This document shows, in pieces, positions 9,774 to 18,242 of a DNA stretch of 32,780 nucleotides (position 1 is the stretch's first letter; each line of letters starts with the position of its first letter). The translations under genes and the position numbers were made by a program. The notes below the pieces were generated by a model. It was given only the letters and a program-made list of their open reading frames with translations. It did not search any database and had not been told where the DNA came from. The DNA is from Clostridiales bacterium (lineage in GTDB: Bacteria; Bacillota; Clostridia; Peptostreptococcales; Anaerovoracaceae). The stretch lies in assembly GCA_022775805.1 (NCBI GenBank), contig JALFKB010000136.1:1-32780 (forward strand). Reading direction: 5' to 3'.

Positions 9774-10712
9774 CTATCTGAGCATGCCCTTTTCCCGGTG
9801 GTATGCCTTTGCCTGAATGCAGTCGGAGGCGATCTGCGACTTCAGTGCTTCAATATCTTCAAACTTCTTCTCACCTCTGGTATGCCTGATAAAATCCACG
9901 CTTATGGTCTTGCCGTAGACATCCTCGTCAAAATTGAAAACATGGGTCTCAATATTCTTCTCGTATGTACCCACTGTAGGCTTGACTCCCACATTGGTTA
10001 CCCCGGGATGTCTGATGCCGTCTATGGTGCACATTGTAATGTAAACGCCGTTTGGAGGAGTTACCATCGTGTTGTCTACGGTGATGTTGCAGGTTGGGAA
10101 GCCTATCGTTCTTCCCAGCATGTTTCCTTTAACGATTTCGCCGCTTATGGAATACATTCTGCCCATAAATCTGGTGCATTCCTCCATTCTGCCCTCCTGA
10201 ATAAGCTTTCTTATGTAAGTGCTGCTGACAACAATACCGTCTATTTCAAAGGGCTCCTGAACATGTATTCCGAAACCTCTCCTGATTCCCTCCTTCATCA
10301 GCACCTCGGGATTACCCTGGGCTCTGTATCCGAATCTGTAGTTGAATCCGCAGTAGGCCTCCCGGATATTGAATTTCTCCACCAGGATCTTCTCTATGAA
10401 GTCAAGGGGGCTCATGTTCAGAATCTCTTCAGTGAAAGGAATGTTAAACAGATAGTCAATGCCCATTCCCTCCAGAATCCTTACCTTTTCATCATGGTAA
10501 AGAATGTTCTTTACCGGCTCCACATTTTTAAGAAGTGTGCTTGTATGATTTGAGAAGGTGAACACTGCGCTTTTCAGTCCGGCTGTTTCCGCTTCCTTCA
10601 CCGATCTGTTTATTATTTCCTGATGCCCTCTGTGAACCCCGTCAAAATTTCCCAGGGCCACCACAGTGGGCTCAACTTTATTTATTTCATCAAGGCTGTT
10701 AAAAATCTTCAT
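9774..10712 (-). CDS. ribF: Bifunctional riboflavin kinase/FAD synthetase
   Basis: VVALGNFDGVHRGHQEII, SSTYIRKLIQEGRMEE, GRTIGFPTCNI, PPNGVYITMC. Confidence 0.94.
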   Translation of the reverse strand: MKIFNSLDEINKVEPTVVALGNFDGVHRGHQEIINRSVKEAETAGLKSAVFTFSNHTSTLLKNVEPVKNILYHDEKVRILEGMGIDYLFNIPFTEEILNMSPLDFIEKILVEKFNIREAYCGFNYRFGYRAQGNPEVLMKEGIRRGFGIHVQEPFEIDGIVVSSTYIRKLIQEGRMEECTRFMGRMYSISGEIVKGNMLGRTIGFPTCNITVDNTMVTPPNGVYITMCTIDGIRHPGVTNVGVKPTVGTYEKNIETHVFNFDEDVYGKTISVDFIRHTRGEKKFEDIEALKSQIASDCIQAKAYHREKGMLR

Positions 10713-10736
10713 TTCCTGTTATCTGTTAGTCTTATT

Positions 10737-11759
10737 CTATCTCTGTTCAATAAATACTTTATCAGCTTTCAGAAGCTTTTCTTTCCTGTCGTGATATCCG
10801 GTACCCAGGAACTCTCCCGTTTCCCTCTGGTACACTCTGTATATACAGTCGTATGCCCGACCCCGGGCATTTTCGGGAATTTTCCCCGTTCCTGCCCCTT
10901 TGCCCGTTTCCATAAGAGCACGTGAGTCGCACTCCTCTTCCACAGTAAGCTGATTCCATCTTATGCTGTTGCCTCTGCTAAAAAACACCGCTCTGTCCTC
11001 AGGCATGGAAACCCTGCCGAAGTGAACCAGTGGATAATCCGGCGGAAGGAGAAGCTTCTCCAGCGCATCCGCTGACATTTCCTTAACCTGATCTGCTGTT
11101 ACCTTCGCCATGGCAATGTCAATGTTGCCGACACCCCTTCTCTGAAGACCGGTCATGGTGCATCCGCAGCCCAGGCTTTCTCCCAGATCGGCGCATATTG
11201 TTCTTATGTATGTCCCCTTGGAGCACACAGCTTCAAAGGCAAACTCCCCGGCGTCCATATCCGCATCCAGCAGTCTGATGCTTTTGATATAGGCTCTCCT
11301 TGGCTTAACCTCAACCTCAGGCTCACGGTTGCTGTAGGCATATTCGTAAAGCCGCTTGCCGTTTATTCTAACGGCGCTGAACCTTGGAGGAAGCTGCATT
11401 ATTTCTCCCCTGAAGCTCTCGAGAGCCGATGCGATATCCTCACCGGTTATCTGCTGCTGACGGCAAATCTCCTGCCAGCTTTTTTCCTGTATCACACTTC
11501 CCCAGATATCAAGGGTGTCCGTGGTGATTCCAAGCTTTGCCCGGCAGACATATGTCTTGAAATCCAGATCCATGTACTCCATTATCCTGGTTGCCTGCCC
11601 TACGAAAATAGGCAGAACCCCTGTTGCCATGGGATCCAGTGTTCCTCCGTGGCCGACTTTTTTGATTCCCTTCACCCCCAGCACTCTTCTGCATACAGCA
11701 ACGCAGTCGCTGGAGGTCCATTCCTGTGGTTTATTTAAAACTAAAATACCATCCTTCAT
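10737..11759 (-). CDS. truB: tRNA pseudouridine(55) synthase
   Basis: DGILVLNKPQEWTSSDCV, KVGHGGTLDPMATGVLPIFVGQATR, CSKGTYIRTICADLGESLGCG. Confidence 0.95.
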   Translation of the reverse strand: MKDGILVLNKPQEWTSSDCVAVCRRVLGVKGIKKVGHGGTLDPMATGVLPIFVGQATRIMEYMDLDFKTYVCRAKLGITTDTLDIWGSVIQEKSWQEICRQQQITGEDIASALESFRGEIMQLPPRFSAVRINGKRLYEYAYSNREPEVEVKPRRAYIKSIRLLDADMDAGEFAFEAVCSKGTYIRTICADLGESLGCGCTMTGLQRRGVGNIDIAMAKVTADQVKEMSADALEKLLLPPDYPLVHFGRVSMPEDRAVFFSRGNSIRWNQLTVEEECDSRALMETGKGAGTGKIPENARGRAYDCIYRVYQRETGEFLGTGYHDRKEKLLKADKVFIEQR

Positions 11760-12746
11760 CTATCTTCCCTGTAGCGTGTCCCGGCTTCTTTCAAGCTGTT
11801 CCTTTAATGTCCTGCGGGCATCATCCATGGTGCCCCTGAAGGTGTATCCCGCCGCCTTCACATGGCCGCCTCCTCCAAAGAAAGAGGCAATATCCACAAC
11901 ATTTCCCGTTGATTTGGCCCTCAGGCTGCACTTCACCGTTCCCGGCTCCTTTTCCTTGAGCATGGCTGCGATTTCAACATTCTCGATGTCTCTCAGACAA
12001 TCGATGGCCGTTTCCGCATGCTGGTATTCGGCGCCGCACTCCCTTAGCATTTCCTCTGTGATGTAGCTTACCGCACATCTTCCATCCATGAGAAGCTCCA
12101 TGTTCTCATAGACCTTCATCTGAACATAAATCTCATGAATGTTCCTGTTCTGGAAGGCGCTCACTATTATCATGTTGTGATCAATGCCTTCCTCCATGAG
12201 ATCTGCAGCAATCCTCAGGGTTTCTGCTGTGGTGTTTGAATACCTGAAATTGCCCGTATCGGTGCTAAGCCCCGTGTAAATGGCATTTCGCATCTCCCGG
12301 GACAGCTCCACATCATCAAATTTCCTGATAAGCTTGTAAATAATACCGGCGGTTGCCGCCTCATTCTCATCGATGTAATAAAGTTCACCGTAACCCTCAG
12401 CAGTCAAGTGATGATCGATGCAGAGTTTCTTCTTTCCCTCCAGATAACGGGAAAGCCTTCCTGATATTCGTGAATCACCGCTACAGTCAACGCAAAGGCA
12501 GACATCCGGATTTTTCATGCACTCAATATCGGTGGTGCAGCATCCGTAATCCAGAAAATCTATATATCCCGGCAGAGGCTCCCCCATGAGCACCATGCAG
12601 TCGGCTCCCAGGCTTCTTATGGCAAGGCAAAGCCCCACGCATGAGCCGATGGCATCGCCATCTGCGTTATCGTGGGGAAACAGCAGAACACTGTCTGCCT
12701 CTCTTATTACCTCTGCAAGTTCCTTTAATGTGGCATTAGCATTCAT
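11760..12746 (-). CDS. nrnA: DHH/DHHA1 phosphoesterase, NrnA-type oligoribonuclease/pAp phosphatase
   Basis: LLFPHDNADGDAIGSCVGL, CIDHHLTAEGYG, GLSTDTGNFRYSNT, SFFGGGGHVKAAGYTF. Confidence 0.9.
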   Translation of the reverse strand: MNANATLKELAEVIREADSVLLFPHDNADGDAIGSCVGLCLAIRSLGADCMVLMGEPLPGYIDFLDYGCCTTDIECMKNPDVCLCVDCSGDSRISGRLSRYLEGKKKLCIDHHLTAEGYGELYYIDENEAATAGIIYKLIRKFDDVELSREMRNAIYTGLSTDTGNFRYSNTTAETLRIAADLMEEGIDHNMIIVSAFQNRNIHEIYVQMKVYENMELLMDGRCAVSYITEEMLRECGAEYQHAETAIDCLRDIENVEIAAMLKEKEPGTVKCSLRAKSTGNVVDIASFFGGGGHVKAAGYTFRGTMDDARRTLKEQLERSRDTLQGR

Positions 12747-12747
12747 G

Positions 12748-13113
12748 TTACCGCAGTTTACTGATAATATCTTCTATGTGTCTGCCGTATTCAAGGGAGT
12801 GATCAACCTTGAAAATCAGCTCCGGCACATGTCTGAGTTTCATCTCATGGCCAATCTCTTTTCTGATGAATCCCTTAGCCTTTTCGAAGCCCTCAAGGAC
12901 TTCCTCCTGCTGCCTTGCAGCCTCAACGGGATCATTACTCATATGGAGAGGTGAGAAATACACCGTGGCATAGCTGTTGTCGCTGGTAACCTCCACGGCA
13001 GTAATGCTTATCATGGAGTTCAGTCTGGGGTCCTTCAGGCCGTGAAGGAGCATGTCACTGATTATCTTTCGTATTTCTTCACCTATTCTTCCCTGTCTGT
13101 ATCCTTTTCCCAT
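12748..13113 (-). CDS. rbfA: Ribosome-binding factor A
   Basis: MGKGYRQGRIGEEIRKIISDMLLHGLKDPRL; located between infB and nrnA/truB as in many Firmicutes. Confidence 0.92.
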   Translation of the reverse strand: MGKGYRQGRIGEEIRKIISDMLLHGLKDPRLNSMISITAVEVTSDNSYATVYFSPLHMSNDPVEAARQQEEVLEGFEKAKGFIRKEIGHEMKLRHVPELIFKVDHSLEYGRHIEDIISKLR

Positions 13114-13114
13114 A

Positions 13115-15901
13115 TTAGTTTCTCGCTATTTCTTCCATGGTGAAACATTCAATGATGTCGCCTTCCTTGATGTCATTGTAGTTCTCAATTCCGATACCGC
13201 ACTCGTAACCCTGGGCAACTTCCTTGGCATCATCCTTGAATCTCTTCAGTGATGAAATCTTGCCTTCGTGAATTACAATACCGTCGCGCACCAGTCTGAT
13301 GCTTTCGTTTCTCACAACCTTGCCGTCGGTAACGTAAGCACCTCCGATGATACCAACATTAGGCACCTTGAATGTCTCTCTTATTTCAACAGTACCCAGT
13401 ACAACCTCCTTGAATTCAGGATCAAGCATACCCTTCATTGCGTTTTCCACATCATCAAGGATGTTGTAGATTACGTTATATGTTCTTATCTGAATTCCGT
13501 CACGCTCAGCCATTCCTGTTACGGCAACGCTTGGACGAACATTGAAGCCGATAATAATCGAACCTGATGTGCCCGCCAGCATAACGTCGGACTCATTGAT
13601 TGCTCCAACACCTGTGTGTACAATATTTACCTTTACTTCATCGTTTGACAGCTTTTCAAGTGATGTTACAATGGCACCTACTGAGCCCTGTACATCTGCC
13701 TTGACAATAAGGTTGAGTTCCTTGACCTCACCCTCCTTGATCTGGCTGAAGAGTTCCTCCAGAGTCTGGCTTGAATTCCGTGCCAGAACCTCCTGTCTAA
13801 CCTTCTGCTGTCTGTTATATGCTATTTCCTTGGCCTGACTTGACTTCTTCACAGCATTGAATACGTCGCCGGCTACAGGAACATCTGAAAGTCCCAGAAT
13901 TTCAACTGCAGTGGCAGGGCCGGCCTTTTTAAGCTTTTCTCCCTTGCTGTTTGTCATAAGTCTGATCTTGCCTGAGCATGTTCCGGCAACAACGCTCATG
14001 TCTGACTTCAGAGTACCGTTAAGAACCAGCAGTGAAGCGATAGGTCCCTTGGCCTTATCAAGTCTTGCCTCCAGAACTGTTCCCACCGCCATTCTGTCAG
14101 GGTTTGCCTTCAGCTCCAGAACTTCTGCCTGTAGCAGAATCATCTCCAGTAGGTTTGTTATACCTTCTCCGGTCTTTGCTGATACTGGAACACTTATTAC
14201 ATCTCCGCCCCAGTCTTCAACAAGGATGCCCTGCTCTGCCAGATCCTTTTTAACGATATCCGGATTTGCTCCCGGCTTGTCCATCTTATTGATGGCAACA
14301 ATAATAGGAACACCTGCCGCCTTGGCATGGCTTATGGATTCTATTGTCTGAGGCTTTACGGAGTCGTCAGCCGCAACAACCAGAACTGCGATATCCGTTG
14401 CGTGGGCTCCTCTGGCTCTCATTGCTGTAAACGCCTCGTGACCCGGTGTATCCAGGAATACGATCTTCTGACCGTTTATTTCAACCTCGGATGCACCGAT
14501 ATGCTGAGTAATTCCTCCGGATTCTCCTGCAGTTACATTTGTGTTTCTGATTGCGTCCAGCAGAGATGTCTTACCGTGGTCAACGTGACCCATTACAGTA
14601 ATAATCGGAGGACGAGGCTTCAGATCCTCTTCCTTGTCCTCGAAGGTTTCGATTCCTTCCTCTTCCAGATATTCTTCCTCTTCATCAACTGCACCGATTG
14701 CAATCTTGATTCCCATTTCATCAGCCAGAAGCTGAACCGTGTCCTCATCGAGATTCTGATTCTGGTTTGCCATTACCCCCATCTTCATGAGGGTCATAAT
14801 AGCCTGGGAGAGGGTTGTCTTTGTCTGCTCAACAAAACCTGCCACTGTAATAGGACAGTTTATGAGCACTGTTCCTGCTTCAAGTTCAACTTCAGGTACT
14901 TCAGGCTCTTCAACCTTAGGTCTGTTCTGATGTCTCTTCTTTCTTTCCTGTTTTTCAAGGGACTTAGGAGCAGGCTTTCCTGACTTCTTGCCGCCTCTTT
15001 CAAGCCTTGAGAATTTATCTCTTTCCTTGTCTCTGTCTCTATCCTTACCCTTCTTGCCGTAAGTGGAGGTCTTACCGGCATCAGGTGCATCTTTCTTGTC
15101 TGATTCAGCTGCCGCCTTACGGGATGGGCGTGCCGGTTTAGCGGAGGTTTCTGCCGACTTCTTCGCAGCTGCTTTTTTCTTCTCGGCCGCTTCCTTCTCT
15201 TCGCGCTTAATGTCTTCGGCCTTCTTGATAATCTTGATTCTGCTCCTTGGAGCCTCTTCCTTTTTCTTTGGTTCAGGCTTCGGCTCTTCCTTCTTCTCAA
15301 CAGGAGCCGCAGTTTCCTTTTCTTTCACTTCTTTCTTCTTATCCAGAGCCTTCTTCTCAATGCTCTTTGCCAGATCCGCAATCTTTTCTGCTGTTCCGGC
15401 CACCTTTGAAGCCACTTCTTCCGTAACCTCTGCAGCCTTAAGCTCCAGGGCATCCTTTCTTGCTTCAGCCTCGGCCTTTTCCTTGGCAATTCTCTCCTCG
15501 AGCTTTGCCTTCGAAATCTTAGGCGCGCCTACAGGCGGCTTTGCCTTCGGAACAGGTGCCTTGGCGGCAGGTGACTTGTCAGAAGCAGCCCCCTGTGCTG
15601 CGGCAGGCTTCTTGGTTGCTGCCGGCTTCTTCTTTTCAGGCAGCTTAATAGTGGCCGCCTTTACCGTTACCTTCGGCTCACCGTCCTTCTTATCGCCTTC
15701 GCTCTTCTTTGTCTTGCTTCTTCGTGCAATCTTTGTTTCTGATTTTGCATTCTTTCTCAGAATTGTGTTCTTTACTGCCTTTGCATCCATATCCGACAGT
15801 TCATCTGATGAATCCGTAACTTTGATTCCCATGGACTGTGCCTTTTCAAGCACTTCCTCCCCTGCGATTTTCAGTTCTTCCGCTAATTCTATTATCTTCA
15901 T
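13115..15901 (-). CDS. infB: Translation initiation factor IF-2
   Basis: PPIITVMGHVDHGKTSLLDAIRNTNV (G1), VFLDTPGHEAFTAMRARGA, AINKMDKPGANP; long Lys/Ala/Glu-rich N-terminus. ATG at 15901 preferred over the upstream GTG at 15907 because of AGGAGG spacing. Confidence 0.97.
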   Translation of the reverse strand: MKIIELAEELKIAGEEVLEKAQSMGIKVTDSSDELSDMDAKAVKNTILRKNAKSETKIARRSKTKKSEGDKKDGEPKVTVKAATIKLPEKKKPAATKKPAAAQGAASDKSPAAKAPVPKAKPPVGAPKISKAKLEERIAKEKAEAEARKDALELKAAEVTEEVASKVAGTAEKIADLAKSIEKKALDKKKEVKEKETAAPVEKKEEPKPEPKKKEEAPRSRIKIIKKAEDIKREEKEAAEKKKAAAKKSAETSAKPARPSRKAAAESDKKDAPDAGKTSTYGKKGKDRDRDKERDKFSRLERGGKKSGKPAPKSLEKQERKKRHQNRPKVEEPEVPEVELEAGTVLINCPITVAGFVEQTKTTLSQAIMTLMKMGVMANQNQNLDEDTVQLLADEMGIKIAIGAVDEEEEYLEEEGIETFEDKEEDLKPRPPIITVMGHVDHGKTSLLDAIRNTNVTAGESGGITQHIGASEVEINGQKIVFLDTPGHEAFTAMRARGAHATDIAVLVVAADDSVKPQTIESISHAKAAGVPIIVAINKMDKPGANPDIVKKDLAEQGILVEDWGGDVISVPVSAKTGEGITNLLEMILLQAEVLELKANPDRMAVGTVLEARLDKAKGPIASLLVLNGTLKSDMSVVAGTCSGKIRLMTNSKGEKLKKAGPATAVEILGLSDVPVAGDVFNAVKKSSQAKEIAYNRQQKVRQEVLARNSSQTLEELFSQIKEGEVKELNLIVKADVQGSVGAIVTSLEKLSNDEVKVNIVHTGVGAINESDVMLAGTSGSIIIGFNVRPSVAVTGMAERDGIQIRTYNVIYNILDDVENAMKGMLDPEFKEVVLGTVEIRETFKVPNVGIIGGAYVTDGKVVRNESIRLVRDGIVIHEGKISSLKRFKDDAKEVAQGYECGIGIENYNDIKEGDIIECFTMEEIARN

Positions 15902-15920
15902 ACGCACAACCTCCTTTATG

Positions 15921-16223
15921 CTATGATTCTATTTCCTTCAGAATTGCCTCCGCGAAATTTCTGTCCAGAATCCCAAATACGCTTCTGCCTGACGTTCCCG
16001 TTACGTGAGACATCTCATCTATGGTTCCGGACTTAATGTAATCCACTCCGGCCTTTCTGATTTCCTTCATTATTTTCTTTTCGCTTCCCTGAGAGATATC
16101 CTCTGCCAGAATCATGAGTCTCACCTTGCCGCGGCTCAGATTGAAGGAGCAGGTATTTACTCCCGAGACCAGATTTCCTGATTTTTTAGCGAATCCCATG
16201 AGGGTCAGAGCCTTACTGTTCAT
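15921..16223 (-). CDS. L7Ae/L30e/S12e-family ribosomal-like RNA-binding protein (YlxQ)
   Basis: MNSKALTLMGFAKKSGNLVSGVNTCSFNLSRGKVRLMILAEDIS; position between ylxR and infB. Confidence 0.85.
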   Translation of the reverse strand: MNSKALTLMGFAKKSGNLVSGVNTCSFNLSRGKVRLMILAEDISQGSEKKIMKEIRKAGVDYIKSGTIDEMSHVTGTSGRSVFGILDRNFAEAILKEIES

Positions 16224-16482
16224 AGTCCTTCAGCTCCTCAAACACTCTATTGAGTTCCTCCTCAGGAATATTGGCCTGCAGGCTTCTCTGCAGCGCCTTT
16301 TTCTTCAGCGCCTTCTCCCTGCAGCTGCTGTTTTTGCAGAGATAAACGCCTCTTCCCTTGGCCCTGCCTGTGGGATCAACTGTGAGTCTGCCCTCATACC
16401 AGGCAATTCTTATCAGCTGATTTTTGTCCTTCGATTCCATGCATCCGATGCATCTTCTCACTGGCTGTTTCTTATTCTTCAT
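16213..16482 (-). CDS. ylxR: YlxR family RNA-binding protein (RnpM/YlxR)
   Basis: MKNKKQPVRRCIGCMESKDKNQLIRIAWYEGRLTVDPTGRAKGRGVYLCKNSSCREKALKKKALQRSL. Start at 16482, overlapping the nusA stop. Confidence 0.9.
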   Translation of the reverse strand: MKNKKQPVRRCIGCMESKDKNQLIRIAWYEGRLTVDPTGRAKGRGVYLCKNSSCREKALKKKALQRSLQANIPEEELNRVFEELKDYEQ

Positions 16483-17569
16483 ATTCAACGTACTCTTCAC
16501 CGTCATATTCCTCTTCCTCTTCGAAGTCCTCGCCCTCTCCAAAGTACTGGCTATGACTCTTGATATCAATCTTCCATCCGCAAAGCCGTGCCGCAAGTCT
16601 TACATTCTGACCTTCCTTGCCGATTGCCAGTGAAAGCTGATAATCAGGAACAACCACAGTTGCCGCATGCTCTTCCTCATCAACCATTACCTTCTCGACC
16701 TTGGCCGGGCTGAGAACATTGCTTATAAGAACTGCCGGATCCTCATCCCATGTGGTGATGTCTATCTTTTCTCCCCAGAGTTCATCAACGATGTTTCTGA
16801 CTCTGCTTCCGTTCTGTCCTACACATGCTCCTACAGGATCGATGTCCTCATCCTCTGTATACACTGCAATCTTGGTTCTGGAGCCTGCCTCTCTGGCTAT
16901 GCTCTTTATTACCACATCTCCGTCCTCGATTTCCGGAACCTCCAGCTCGAAGAGTCTTTCAACAAATCCCGGGTGGGTTCTTGACAGGAAAATCTGAGGT
17001 CCCTTGGCGCTCTTTCTAACGTCCATGATATAGGCCTTTATCCTGTCATTCACCTTGTATTTTTCCCCTGCTGCTCTTTCTCCCTTAACAAGAATGCCCT
17101 CGGTGTTTCCGATGTTTACAAACAGCGTCTCATTGCTTATTCTCTGAACTATTCCGGTTATGAGATCTCCCTGTCTGGAGATGTAGTTGTCAAACACCAT
17201 TCCCCGTTCAGCTTCCCTCAGTCGCTGAACAACAACCTGCTTCGCCGTCTGAGCAGCAATTCTTCCGAAATCCTTCGGCGTCACTTCATATTCAACAATA
17301 TCATCTATCTCGTATCTGGAGTCGATTTCTCTGGCTTCCTCCAGGGAAATCTCTGTGAATTCGTCCTCAACCTCCTCAACAACGGTCTTCTGCATGAGAA
17401 CCTCAACATCGCCTGTGAACTCGTTTATTTCAACACGAACGTTCGCTGCAGTTCCGTAGTTTTTCTTGTAGGCCGAAATAAGGGCTGACTCAATCGCCTC
17501 CATGATCACTTCCTGAGGAATGCCCTTTTCCTTTACCAGATCGCCTATTGCATTCATAAATTCACTCAT
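16472..17569 (-). CDS. nusA: Transcription termination/antitermination factor NusA
   Basis: MSEFMNAIGDLVKEKGIPQEVIMEAIESALISAYKKNYG, DPVGACVGQNGSRVRNIVDELWGEKIDI, LAIGKEGQNVRLAARLCGWKIDI; very acidic C-terminal tail. Confidence 0.96.
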   Translation of the reverse strand: MSEFMNAIGDLVKEKGIPQEVIMEAIESALISAYKKNYGTAANVRVEINEFTGDVEVLMQKTVVEEVEDEFTEISLEEAREIDSRYEIDDIVEYEVTPKDFGRIAAQTAKQVVVQRLREAERGMVFDNYISRQGDLITGIVQRISNETLFVNIGNTEGILVKGERAAGEKYKVNDRIKAYIMDVRKSAKGPQIFLSRTHPGFVERLFELEVPEIEDGDVVIKSIAREAGSRTKIAVYTEDEDIDPVGACVGQNGSRVRNIVDELWGEKIDITTWDEDPAVLISNVLSPAKVEKVMVDEEEHAATVVVPDYQLSLAIGKEGQNVRLAARLCGWKIDIKSHSQYFGEGEDFEEEEEYDGEEYVEYEE

Positions 17570-17604
17570 TTTCTCTTTTCCTCCATATAGAAAACAATTT
17601 ATCC

Positions 17605-18102
17605 CTAAAAGATTACTGCCAGATTCGCTTTCGCTATTTCATCCGTTTTCAGTATCCATTCTTTACCGTCATAATCCTTGATGCACACTCTGCCCTCCTC
17701 AGGTGCAAAGGCAGCAAGCACTCCTTCTATGTTCTTCGTACCGTCGATTCCCCTGTAAAGCCTGATTTCAACATCTCTGCCTACATATTTGGCGTAATGT
17801 TCCGGCTTTACCAGAGGTCTGTCCATTCCCGGTGAGCTCACCTCCAGATAGTAATTCTGTTCAATCGGATCAAGCTCATCCAGTCTTCCGCTGAGGTATC
17901 TGCTGATTTTCTCACAGTCCTCTGTGCCTATGTATACGGGATTGCCCTCTTCATCCCTGTCCCGGGAAAGATCCGCAAATATCCTGAGGAACCAGTCTCT
18001 TCCTTCCTTCACAAATTCCGTGCTGTACAATTCATATCCGTTTTCCGTGAGAAAGTCCTTCAGAACCTCCTCAACGATTTCCGTTATTTTCTTTTTTGCC
18101 AT
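17605..18102 (-). CDS. rimP: Ribosome maturation factor RimP
   Basis: YYLEVSSPGMDRPLVKPEHYAKYVG; immediately upstream of nusA. ATG at 18102 with GGAGAGAGG upstream. Confidence 0.93.
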   Translation of the reverse strand: MAKKKITEIVEEVLKDFLTENGYELYSTEFVKEGRDWFLRIFADLSRDRDEEGNPVYIGTEDCEKISRYLSGRLDELDPIEQNYYLEVSSPGMDRPLVKPEHYAKYVGRDVEIRLYRGIDGTKNIEGVLAAFAPEEGRVCIKDYDGKEWILKTDEIAKANLAVIF

Positions 18103-18125
18103 TGCCTCTCTCCGAGAAAAATTCA

Positions 18126-18154
18126 TAAAAGAAGAGTGGGTTTTGAACCCACTC
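18126..18154 (-). terminator. Terminator hairpin between polC and rimP, downstream of a putative rimP-nusA promoter
   Basis: Minus strand GAGTGGGTT-CAA-AACCCACTC-TTCTTTT: perfect 9-bp stem, T-rich tail. Confidence 0.85.
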
Positions 18155-18182
18155 GACTCTAACTTACTATTTAACCATAGTC

Positions 18183-18211
18183 ATACTATCACAACAATCC
18201 GCAATTTGCAA
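18183..18211 (-). promoter_or_regulatory. Putative promoter of the rimP-nusA-infB operon
   Basis: TTGCAA (18211-18206), 17-bp spacer, TAGTAT (18188-18183) with TGA before the -10; lies between the polC stop and the terminator. Confidence 0.6.
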
Positions 18212-18242
18212 GGGATTTCATGGATTGTCTCCGCTTTACCGT

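Noticed and set aside
15063-15926. 287-aa Ser/Phe/Ala-rich plus-strand ORF that looks membrane-like
   Set aside because: Reverse complement of the Lys/Glu/Ala-rich low-complexity N-terminus of IF-2, which produces artificial Phe/Ser runs.
13115-18126. Unusual small proteins ylxR/ylxQ as a novel system
   Set aside because: This gene order (rimP-nusA-ylxR-ylxQ-infB-rbfA) is a standard Firmicutes arrangement.
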